DNA of 64,000 nt from Bacillus sp. FJAT-22090 (GTDB lineage: Bacteria; Bacillota; Bacilli; Bacillales_A; Planococcaceae): NCBI RefSeq assembly GCF_001278755.1, contig NZ_CP012601.1, forward strand, positions 2,790,001 to 2,854,000, given 5' to 3'. This document shows, piece by piece, positions 8,246 to 15,801 of the stretch. Numbering within the stretch: the first letter of the stretch is position 1; each line of letters opens with the position of its first letter. The position numbers and the translations under genes are program-made. The notes below the pieces were generated by a model, which made no database searches, was not told the origin of the DNA, and saw only the letters and a program-made list of their open reading frames with translations.

Positions 8246-11200
8246 TTATTCCGCCATCTTTTCAGCAGGTGTTTCCGTTTCTGCAGGCACATCCACAGGA
8301 GTCTCTGCAGGTGTCTCAACTGATGGTTGAGCTGAAGGCGCCGCTACATTGATGTATAATTTACCCGCTGCTCTTTCGCGTGTTTCGTTTTCGAAGCTGT
8401 CAACAGCTTTTACTTCGATAACTGCTCCGTTGGCAACAGTATCTGCTGGTACTGTCCAGTATCCGACATAGTGACCATTAGATTGTTCCATCATTGGTAA
8501 TTCCGTAGCGTTTTGAACATCTCCAACATTTGTTAGTGGCATATGGATGACAAATGTTGTCTTCAATCCTGGCTCACTATCAAATTCAATTTTAACGCTT
8601 TTACCTGTTGTCAAGTGAAGGTCTTGTGCAGGTTTTAAGTTCTCAATAACAGGTGCATCGTATTGAGCAGTTACTGTCACTTTTTTGGAAGTTTTATTTT
8701 TCGCTTTATCTTGAGCGATGACTGTAATTTCATTCGCACCGTTCTCAAGAAGTATACGTTTTGAATATTTTCCATTAACCACTTGTGCAGTTTGACCGTT
8801 AACCTTTACGAAGTCAAGGTTTGCGTCTTTAACAGTACCTTCGACAGTAACTGATTCACGATTAGTTTTATCACCATCTTTTGGGCTTGTGATCGTCATT
8901 TCAGGTTTTATTGTATCTAAAATGACTGTAACTGGTGCAGATTCACCTGTTGTTCTGCCATCTAATACCGAAACTACTTTGAACTCATTAGCACCTTCAG
9001 TAAGTGTCGCAGGGATTGCAAATTTACCGTCACTGCCTACAACAACAGATCCAGAATCTTTACCGTTTTGTTTCAACTTTATAGTAGCAGTCGGTGATGC
9101 AGTCCCCTCAACAGTCAACGCTTCTTGACTTGTTGTCAAATTAGCAGCAGGAGATGTGATGACTGGCGCGCTTACTTCATAGCTTACTCGAGCACGAATC
9201 ATATAGTTACCTTCAGCAGTTGGTGATGGAGACCAAGCACCAGAAACTCCTTGATAACTTCTTCCAGCATTTGTTCCATTTTCATCTGTTGCTAAACCTG
9301 GTGTATTTGGGTTTGCAAAAGTTTGGCGGTATACCATGAAGAAGTCGCCATTTACGACAATGTTGTGTTCAGTTAAATTCACAACTGTCCATTCACCGTT
9401 ACGTAAAGCTGTTGCATCTATTGGGCCTGCAAGCATCTTACCTGGTGCACCATTTGCACCTGTAGCATCCCAAACTTCAACAGCAAATGCAGTTCCACCA
9501 GGGACTGGCCATTCAGTATCCCAGAATCGGAATACGCCATCTGTAACGATACCGTTTTCTTTGCCTTCAGGTAGAGACATTTTTACTGCCCATGCATTTC
9601 CTGCTGCATTAAAAGCACGAGCATTTTCAGCTGAACCGTCATCATAGCCTATTTCTCCACCAGGATACGTGTAGAATGGCTCTAGTGCAATGTTTTGCGT
9701 AATTGCTTCAGCTCCAATAGTAATGGACACTTCTTGGCTATGGTAGCCTCGAGCAACTACTTTTAATGTGTAATCACCTTCGTATGCTGTAAGTGAATAG
9801 TTACCTGATGCATCAGTTTCCACAGGGGTGATGTTTGCATCTTCCACAAGTAAAATTGTTGCTCCTGCAACCCCCTCACCTGTCGATTGGTCCGTAATTG
9901 TACCACTTACTGTATTTTGTGCTACTTCATCTAAAGTGAAATTAGCAGTTGTTGTACCATCAGCTTCAATCGCTACAGATTGTTCTTCCGAGGTGAATCC
10001 ATAAGCTTCCGCTTTTACGGTGAACGTTCCTGCACCATGTGTTAAAGAATAAGAACCATCAGCTGGATTTGAATAAACCGAGCGTCCTGATTCTAGTACA
10101 CTAACTTGAGCACCTAACGGTAGAAGGGTAGGATTAACAATTGCCTCTTTTACTGGTGGTGTTTCTTTAACAGGTAATACAGGTCTGATTGTTTTTGGAT
10201 CAACCGCTTCTTTTAATGCCTCTTTGTCTTTATCCTTGTTATTTCCGTTATTTGTATTTCCATTATTTCCGTTATTTCCGATTGTTCCTTTATTTCCTTT
10301 TGATACTTTTCCAGTTTGTGAGATATTAGCTAAAGATACATCATCGATATACCAGCCATCTCTTTGAACGCTTCCATCAGAGAATGCATTAAATCCAATG
10401 TAAATACGTTGACCAGCATATGCAGACAGATCAACCTCTGCACTTACCCATCCATTCGATTGACCTTGAACCATTAGTAATTGCGTCCAGTTTTCTTGGT
10501 CAGTCGAAACAAATACATGTCCGTAATCCCAAGCTCTTCCTGAGGAAGATTGCTCAAAATTGTGCCAATGTTTGAACTGCAAGTAAGAGTTTCCTTCTGG
10601 CAGGTCAATTGGAGGTGCAACTAGTGTTGCGTTCATGCGATTCGCGTATAATCCAGCTAAGTTTGTTGCATATACCTTTTCACCTGATGCAGCATTTCCT
10701 GGTCCGGATGTAGGCACGCCCCATTCCCAACTGTTTTGTTCTCCAAATGAATACCAACCCGTTGGCTGTCCTTCAAAGTCTTCAAAGTATCCAACCGTAA
10801 TTCCTGGTTTCACTTGAACAACATATTCTTCACTGCTAACTTCATTATTACCAAAATCGTTTACAATCCATTTGTACGTAAATGAGTTACCTGTGATTAA
10901 TTCACCAGGAACTACTACACCGAACTCGCCAGCTTTATAATCACCAGATTTGCGACCAGCTTCAATTACTTGCCAAGCTCCATCTGCATCTTTATAGTTT
11001 AGAATAACTGAAGCAACGCTAATGTTATCATTAACATCTATCGTCAATTCTAAATCCATTCCCGCATACGTCTCGCTTGGAGCTGTATGTTCGAATGTTG
11101 GTGCTTCATTGTCATCACCTTGTTGGGTTACTTGTCCTTTTAATGTTCCTAATCCAGTAATAATCGAGGATACTGCTTCATAAGCATCCACTAACCCATA

Positions 11201-12697
11201 TCCATATGCATGGTTAGGAACTGCTGGATATTGAGCATCTGTCAAAGGATTAGCTGTATTAAGCAAAATTTCCTCCATTTCATCAACCGTCAAGTTCGCA
11301 TTTACTTGTCGAAGAAGTGCCGCTACACCAGATACCGCTGGACCTGACATAGATGTCCCATTCCAACCACCTTCATAACCACCACCCGGTACGGATGAAC
11401 GGATATTTACACCTGGTGCTGAGATATCTGGTTTAATCTCCGCATAAGGCGAAGGACCACGTAGTGAGAAGCTACCCACTTTGTTATTGATATCAGTTGC
11501 ACCCGTCGCAAATGATTCAGGATAGTTTGCTGGTGCTGCAACCGATCCTGCACCACCTGGATTTGAAAGCGTTGTGTTACCTGCAGAGAATTCAGGGAAA
11601 ATTTCTGCTGCACGCCAGTTAATAACTACGTCACGGTACCATTCATCAAGACCAGGACCGCCACCCCAAGAGTTATTAACAATGTCCGGAGCCATATCAA
11701 CACGTGCGTTTCCAGCTGCATCAGTTGGTGCTAAAATCCATTGTGCCGCCTCTAACAAGTCGACATCAGTACCACCAGCTGCTGAGAAAGCTTTTACTGC
11801 AATATATTTTGCTCCCGGAGCTACACCAATTTGGTTTGCACCATTTGGTTCACTACCAACCATTGTTCCTGTTACGTGCGTCCCATGGTCAATATCATCA
11901 TATGGAGTAGCTCGTCCAGCTGTTGCATCAAACCAGTTATAGTCATGTGAGACTTGTCCAGTTGCAGCATTGTAACCACGATATTTTTGTTTTAAAGCTG
12001 GGTGATCCCACTGAACTCCTGTATCGATACTTGCTACTACCGTTCCTGAACCATCAATGCCCATCGCCCAAACATCTGGTGCTTTCACACGCTCAATGTT
12101 CCACTCGATATTTGCAGTTTCTGCTTTAGGAACGACCGCATTTTCTGTTTTTGTTGTAAACAGTTGACGAGTTTCATTTGGTAATATTTTTTCTACTTCT
12201 GCGAAAGTTGCTATCTTTTCAGCTACTTCCTGTGTCGCAGTAACTGCCATCCCATTTACGATGTAGTAGGAGGTAAGATCTTCGGCATTTCCTTTCGCTA
12301 TTTCTTGTTGTAAAAATTGTTTAACCGTTTGTTGAGACTCAATAGACGTTGCCTTTAACTCAGATACAACAGCCGAGCGTTGAATAAGCTTTGTATTATG
12401 AGCTGATAGGTTTGCTTCATCTGCATTTTTTCTTGCTTCTTCAGCCACTTGAAGAGAGTCAGATTTTTCCTTGAATTTAATTAGGAATGTAACCTTCTCA
12501 TCGTTTTTAAAGTTTTCAAGCAGACGGCTATTCAATTTGTCTTTCACAGAAATGTTATTAGAGCTTGAATCTCTGAACGATTGATGAAGCTTACTAGTTG
12601 TTTCTGCGCTTACAACATTTGGTGCTACTAGCGAAAACGTCATGAGTAAAGATGCTACAACACTAAGAGCTTTGACTGAACTACTTTTCTTCCTCAA
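8246..12697 (-). CDS. bpr: Bacillopeptidase F-like secreted S8 serine protease
   Basis: About 1483 aa, close to B. subtilis Bpr (1433). Order: Sec signal peptide (first ~31 residues), I9-type propeptide, S8 subtilisin domain with Asp near 228 (S-I-D-T-G-V), His near 273 (D-H-G-T-H-V-T-G) and Ser near 450 (N-G-T-S-M-S-G-P). Then a jelly-roll/MAM-like domain (about 640-800), an Asn/Gly/Lys-rich linker, two carboxypeptidase-regulatory-like repeats, Big/FN3-like repeats and a Pro/Glu/Thr-rich tail without an LPxTG anchor. Start: an ATG at 12703 lies only 1 nt after AAAGGAGG (12705-12712), while the in-frame TTG at 12697 lies 7 nt after it. I therefore choose TTG. It is probably a scavenging extracellular protease. 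Confidence 0.95.
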   Translation of the reverse strand: MRKKSSSVKALSVVASLLMTFSLVAPNVVSAETTSKLHQSFRDSSSNNISVKDKLNSRLLENFKNDEKVTFLIKFKEKSDSLQVAEEARKNADEANLSAHNTKLIQRSAVVSELKATSIESQQTVKQFLQQEIAKGNAEDLTSYYIVNGMAVTATQEVAEKIATFAEVEKILPNETRQLFTTKTENAVVPKAETANIEWNIERVKAPDVWAMGIDGSGTVVASIDTGVQWDHPALKQKYRGYNAATGQVSHDYNWFDATAGRATPYDDIDHGTHVTGTMVGSEPNGANQIGVAPGAKYIAVKAFSAAGGTDVDLLEAAQWILAPTDAAGNARVDMAPDIVNNSWGGGPGLDEWYRDVVINWRAAEIFPEFSAGNTTLSNPGGAGSVAAPANYPESFATGATDINNKVGSFSLRGPSPYAEIKPDISAPGVNIRSSVPGGGYEGGWNGTSMSGPAVSGVAALLRQVNANLTVDEMEEILLNTANPLTDAQYPAVPNHAYGYGLVDAYEAVSSIITGLGTLKGQVTQQGDDNEAPTFEHTAPSETYAGMDLELTIDVNDNISVASVILNYKDADGAWQVIEAGRKSGDYKAGEFGVVVPGELITGNSFTYKWIVNDFGNNEVSSEEYVVQVKPGITVGYFEDFEGQPTGWYSFGEQNSWEWGVPTSGPGNAASGEKVYATNLAGLYANRMNATLVAPPIDLPEGNSYLQFKHWHNFEQSSSGRAWDYGHVFVSTDQENWTQLLMVQGQSNGWVSAEVDLSAYAGQRIYIGFNAFSDGSVQRDGWYIDDVSLANISQTGKVSKGNKGTIGNNGNNGNTNNGNNKDKDKEALKEAVDPKTIRPVLPVKETPPVKEAIVNPTLLPLGAQVSVLESGRSVYSNPADGSYSLTHGAGTFTVKAEAYGFTSEEQSVAIEADGTTTANFTLDEVAQNTVSGTITDQSTGEGVAGATILLVEDANITPVETDASGNYSLTAYEGDYTLKVVARGYHSQEVSITIGAEAITQNIALEPFYTYPGGEIGYDDGSAENARAFNAAGNAWAVKMSLPEGKENGIVTDGVFRFWDTEWPVPGGTAFAVEVWDATGANGAPGKMLAGPIDATALRNGEWTVVNLTEHNIVVNGDFFMVYRQTFANPNTPGLATDENGTNAGRSYQGVSGAWSPSPTAEGNYMIRARVSYEVSAPVITSPAANLTTSQEALTVEGTASPTATIKLKQNGKDSGSVVVGSDGKFAIPATLTEGANEFKVVSVLDGRTTGESAPVTVILDTIKPEMTITSPKDGDKTNRESVTVEGTVKDANLDFVKVNGQTAQVVNGKYSKRILLENGANEITVIAQDKAKNKTSKKVTVTAQYDAPVIENLKPAQDLHLTTGKSVKIEFDSEPGLKTTFVIHMPLTNVGDVQNATELPMMEQSNGHYVGYWTVPADTVANGAVIEVKAVDSFENETRERAAGKLYINVAAPSAQPSVETPAETPVDVPAETETPAEKMAE

Positions 12698-12765
12698 CTT
12701 CATTCCTCCTTTGAATTTTACAAAAATTAAATTAACGTCCGCTGCTCGCCCTTGTTTAAAAAAGA

Positions 12766-12828
12766 CTAAATAAAAAACACCTTTACCTCCTTTCCTAAGT
12801 TACTTAGGCAAACAGAATCAATGGTGTC
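12766..12828 (-). promoter_or_regulatory. Structured leader of bpr with a 4-codon mini-ORF
   Basis: On the minus strand an outer stem ACACC (12823-12827) / GGTGT (12777-12781) encloses a perfect hairpin CCTAAG-TAA-CTTAGG (12794-12808). A strong AAAGGAGGT (12785-12793) follows, then GTG-TTT-TTT-ATT-TAG (12780-12766), a possible four-residue leader peptide. This sits about 70 nt upstream of the bpr start. It may be an attenuator, a riboswitch-like element or a leader-peptide control; I recognise no known class. Confidence 0.4.
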
Positions 12829-13343
12829 GTTCGTGAATCTCTTGTTGTTAAGTATCACTATATTTGAAATGAAGTGTGAAATTTGTCGTACTTTGTCGTT
12901 ATTTTTCAGAATTTTCGGAAACAATAACTATTTACTATTTTGCACTAAATTTTCAATAGTTCTATTTATCTATGAAAAATTAATATTAGTTTAATAGAAC
13001 ATTGGTATCATTGGCATTAAAGAGAATATCAAATTTTTATCATAACAACAATATTTGGTTATTTTTTCTAAAAATGCTTCATTCATCCTAGTTAATCCTT
13101 ATAGTTATATTGACTAATAATTTTATTAATCATTATTTAGTTCTTTTTATCTACATTTCTAATTTATGTTAAGAATGAATTAGCAATTATAGAACATACA
13201 CTTAAAAATCTGCTATTATTCATATATTGGATAGTAATGGATTGTTTTATCAGGTTATTTTTTCCAAAATTATTATATTTATTAATGTAGTCTTAATTAA
13301 CCATTCGGTAATAGGTTAATACTCATACAAGGAGGTTTCACGA
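12829..13343. other. Long AT-rich intergenic region, no gene seen
   Basis: About 515 bp between divergent bpr and the SLAP gene with no plausible ORF. The only clear structure is a tandem direct repeat TTTGTCGT at 12882-12889 and 12892-12899 (10-bp period), about 190 bp upstream of bpr. It could be a regulator site on one DNA face. The rest shows no obvious repeat or hairpin. Confidence 0.5.
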
Positions 13344-13727
13344 ATGCAAAAGCTTGAGTTTGAAGCATCATGGGATAAGTCCTTATCCAGTAAGGATCGA
13401 AAAGAAATCGAAGAAATTTTCCTCCAAACATACAAAACGGAGTCTCAAGATATTCTTCTAACACCAATTTGGGAAGCAGTGAATCATAAGAGTGAATTAT
13501 TGATCACTGTACTTGTACATAATTTTTCTGAAGAAGAGATTACTTTTTATAATAGAAAATTAGCTTATATGGAAAATGAAAATTCTCTTGCTGAGCATAC
13601 TTTTACACTACAAACATTGAAAATTAAACCCAAAGTTAGTATGCCATGGACTTTCATATTTCCCGTTGAGAGCCTAAAGAATTATGCTACATTTCAAAAC
13701 GGTCATTTAGTCATTATTAATAATTAG
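13344..13727 (+). CDS. SLAP-domain protein
   Basis: 127 aa, essentially one SLAP-type domain. It begins L-E-F-E-A-S-W-D-K-x-L-S-x-x-D and has the central I-T-V-L-V-H-N-F-S-E-E-E-I-T-F-Y segment and the P-W-T-F-I-F-P motif near residue 108, all typical of this Bacillales domain. Family members are found in S-layer export contexts and stand-alone; this copy has no signal peptide. Start ATG 13344 has AAGGAGG 8 nt upstream. No S-layer or SecA2 gene is present in the window, so the role is open. Confidence 0.75.
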   Translation: MQKLEFEASWDKSLSSKDRKEIEEIFLQTYKTESQDILLTPIWEAVNHKSELLITVLVHNFSEEEITFYNRKLAYMENENSLAEHTFTLQTLKIKPKVSMPWTFIFPVESLKNYATFQNGHLVIINN

Positions 13728-13804
13728 TCCATATTTGATATACATCTTTTACTCATATTGAACCAAGTTAAAGAGGTATGAAAAATTTTAAAGGAGGTTA
13801 CTTT

Positions 13805-13978
13805 ATGAGTGAAAATCGCAGGGGCGCTAGCAACAATAAAGGTTCTATGGCAAAAAATCCAAGTAGTAAGAAAGAAGAGATATCTCTAGAATTAGCTGAA
13901 CTCGGAAACTTAAAACCAAAGCATGAACCAATGACCCCAAATCAACGTGAAAAAAGCGAGAGAGAAAAATCTTACTAA
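13805..13978 (+). CDS. Small hydrophilic protein, 57 aa, unknown
   Basis: Start ATG 13805 is chosen because AAAGGAGG (13790-13797) lies 7 nt before it; the ATG at 13778 has no better site and would place the SD inside the coding region. The product is very hydrophilic, rich in Lys, Glu, Asn and Ser, and probably disordered. Its composition recalls small spore-associated or stress proteins, but I see no SASP motif. It is followed by a terminator. Confidence 0.6.
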   Translation: MSENRRGASNNKGSMAKNPSSKKEEISLELAELGNLKPKHEPMTPNQREKSEREKSY

Positions 13979-13989
13979 CTACAACATGC

Positions 13990-14018
13990 AAAGCAGTCCT
14001 ATAAGAATGGGCTGCTTT
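13990..14018 (+). terminator. Intrinsic terminator
   Basis: Stem AAAGCAGTCC (13990-13999) / GGGCTGCTTT (14009-14018) with one G-U pair, weak T tail, 11 bp after the small ORF. Confidence 0.7.
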
Positions 14019-14090
14019 GTGTTATGTAGAAAGAGCTAAACTTTGTGTATAATACTTCTTAACATGTGTTTGAAACAAAGGCGGGTGCGT

Positions 14091-14897
14091 ATGGATCCAA
14101 ATGAAAAACAACATAAGGATGATTGGAAAGAGGAAGAGCTAAGCGAAGAAGAGTTTCTCGAACTTGTATTAGAGGCACAGAGGGAAGCACTTCAGAAAGA
14201 AGCTCTTGAAAAAAAGAGTAATAGACCAAACAGACCTTTTCCAAAATGGGTATTCTATTTGATGGCTTCTATTCTGTTTGTCAGTACATTTGCATCAATC
14301 TTTCAAATTTACTCTATTCCAGCTATTGAATTTATTAAAACGTCTGCAAAATTGTCTGCTCAGGAAGAGATAGCAGTTTATAAAAAGTCTGTCGTAGTCA
14401 TCTTAACAGATGATAGCAAAGGAACCGGCTTTTCTATATCAAGCGATGGTATGATTTTGACTAACTATCATGTTGTGGAAGGTAATGAAACTGTAACAGT
14501 TGGTTTTCCTGATGACAGGCGTTTTCGTGCTAAAGTAATAGATACATATCCTTCTGTCGATCTTGCTGTATTAGATATTAAGGAGGAGGATCTCCCATTT
14601 TTGGAGCTTGCGGAGAGAACTACTTTTGAAGCTGATGAATCTATATACTTTATTGGTAATCCACTAGGTTTTACTGGTATTGCAAATGAAGGAACAATTA
14701 TTGATTATACACAGTTAAGTGATTGGGACATACCTGTAGTCATGATGAAAGCACCAGTTTATCGAGGGAATAGCGGAAGCCCTGTTTTGAATAAAGATGG
14801 TAAAGTAATTGGGGTTATTTTCGCCACATTAGATCATGATGAACACGGCAGGGTCGGATTATTTGTGCCTATAGATGAGTATCTTAATACAAAATAA
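14091..14897 (+). CDS. Membrane-anchored HtrA-like (S1C) serine protease lacking a PDZ domain
   Basis: 268 aa. An acidic cytoplasmic N-terminus (1-50) is followed by one membrane helix (about 53-74) and an external trypsin-fold domain. Catalytic residues visible are His127 (N-Y-H-V-V-E-G), Asp157 (S-V-D-L-A-V) and Ser228 (G-N-S-G-S-P). The protein stops right after the protease domain, so the PDZ module of HtrA/DegP is missing and regulation must differ. ATG 14091 is chosen because AAAGGCGGG lies 5 nt upstream; the open frame extends back to 14043 without a ribosome site. A TATAAT at 14048-14053 could be the -10. Monocistronic by its flanking terminators. Confidence 0.88.
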   Translation: MDPNEKQHKDDWKEEELSEEEFLELVLEAQREALQKEALEKKSNRPNRPFPKWVFYLMASILFVSTFASIFQIYSIPAIEFIKTSAKLSAQEEIAVYKKSVVVILTDDSKGTGFSISSDGMILTNYHVVEGNETVTVGFPDDRRFRAKVIDTYPSVDLAVLDIKEEDLPFLELAERTTFEADESIYFIGNPLGFTGIANEGTIIDYTQLSDWDIPVVMMKAPVYRGNSGSPVLNKDGKVIGVIFATLDHDEHGRVGLFVPIDEYLNTK

Positions 14898-14903
14898 TAC
14901 AAA

Positions 14904-14936
14904 GAGACCCCTTAGTGCAGAAAACTAAAGGGTCTC
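14904..14936 (+). terminator. Intrinsic terminator after the S1C protease
   Basis: Stem GAGACCC-C-TTAGT (14904-14916) / ACTAA-A-GGGTCTC (14924-14936) with one internal mismatch. Its right arm is also the first unit of the GTCTCG repeat. Confidence 0.75.
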
Positions 14937-15000
14937 GGTTGTGTGAGAATTGGTCTCGATTTTTGAAATTTGGTCTCGGTTACCGGAAAACTTGTCTCGC
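14931..15000. repeat. Four-unit GTCTCG direct repeat, 20-21 bp period
   Basis: GGTCTCG occurs at 14931, 14952 and 14972 and TGTCTCG at 14993: starts 20-21 bp apart (two helical turns) with AT-rich, poorly conserved spacers. It lies between the S1C protease and the helicase pair, downstream of both. Confidence 0.75.
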
Positions 15001-15042
15001 TCACATTTACATTCATCTCTTTCTGCCACTTAATGTAAAATA

Positions 15043-15801
15043 CTATTCTAAATAAGTTTTCCGCCAATCCAAGCGTTCTTTCTCATTCAGTTGGTTTTCG
15101 AGTTTTTCATCCCACCGCTCTAATAATGTATTCCATACTCGTGCATATATGATGTCTTGTTTTTTATCATACAAAATAAATTCTATACAAGGAATATCAT
15201 CGATATATAAATCCGTCGATGAGACAATTTCAGATAGTACCGTCTGAACGTCTCCTTCTCCTGATTCAGCACCGTTTATACGGAGCGCATTTATCAATGT
15301 CTCATCCTCAAAAGACAATTCTTCATCCAGATATCCTTCTTTTACATATCTATAAACTTCTAATTCTTCTTCACCCGTTGCTTCCTTAAGTTCACCTTCC
15401 AAGAATGCCTCATGAGAAGGACTATATAGTATATTGTTAGTCTCAGGCTTCTGTTCCTCTTCAAATATGCCATTTGCTAGTTGTCTGTTTCCTTTATCTG
15501 TAAGCCTATATCCGCTCTCTATCTTCTCTAACAGACGTGTTCTTTGCATTAAATCAATTAAATCCTGTATAAAAAGTTGCTCTACAAGTAATAATTCACT
15601 TAATTCTTCCGCATTTATCTTTGTAGTCTTTTGAAAAGCAATGAGCATCATCTTCATGAGCACGTCCATTTTTATTCGCTTCACACATATAAATTCAGCC
15701 TCAATCGAATGAACTGGTATACTCCACATTGATGAATGTATTATTTTCACGTTTAGATTCTGTTGCAGTTCTCTTTTTAATCGATTTTCCAACTCACGCA
15801 T
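15043..15801 (-). CDS. Partner of the long helicase; winged-helix-like protein, unknown
   Basis: 252 aa, no signal or membrane segment. Residues about 60-112 look like a winged helix (I-N-A-E-E-L-S-E-L ... G-Y-R-L-T-D-K-G-N-R-Q-L). The rest is acidic and unrecognised. Its start overlaps the end of the helicase gene by 8 nt, so the two are translationally coupled and probably act together. Its N-terminal layout recalls accessory proteins next to helicases in defence or repair loci, but I cannot name a family. Possible roles: DNA recognition, adaptor or regulator. Confidence 0.6.
   Translation of the reverse strand: MRELENRLKRELQQNLNVKIIHSSMWSIPVHSIEAEFICVKRIKMDVLMKMMLIAFQKTTKINAEELSELLLVEQLFIQDLIDLMQRTRLLEKIESGYRLTDKGNRQLANGIFEEEQKPETNNILYSPSHEAFLEGELKEATGEEELEVYRYVKEGYLDEELSFEDETLINALRINGAESGEGDVQTVLSEIVSSTDLYIDDIPCIEFILYDKKQDIIYARVWNTLLERWDEKLENQLNEKERLDWRKTYLE

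Noticed and set aside
9336-11942. Several plus-strand open frames of 60-122 codons opposite bpr (e.g. 11574-11942)
   Set aside because: They mirror a strong, domain-rich gene, lack ribosome sites and have no recognisable motifs.
13778-13804. Upstream ATG for the 57-aa protein
   Set aside because: The AAAGGAGG lies inside this extension and fits the ATG at 13805.
14931-15000. GTCTCG array considered as CRISPR
   Set aside because: The repeated unit is only 7 bp, spacers are about 13 bp, and no cas gene is near.
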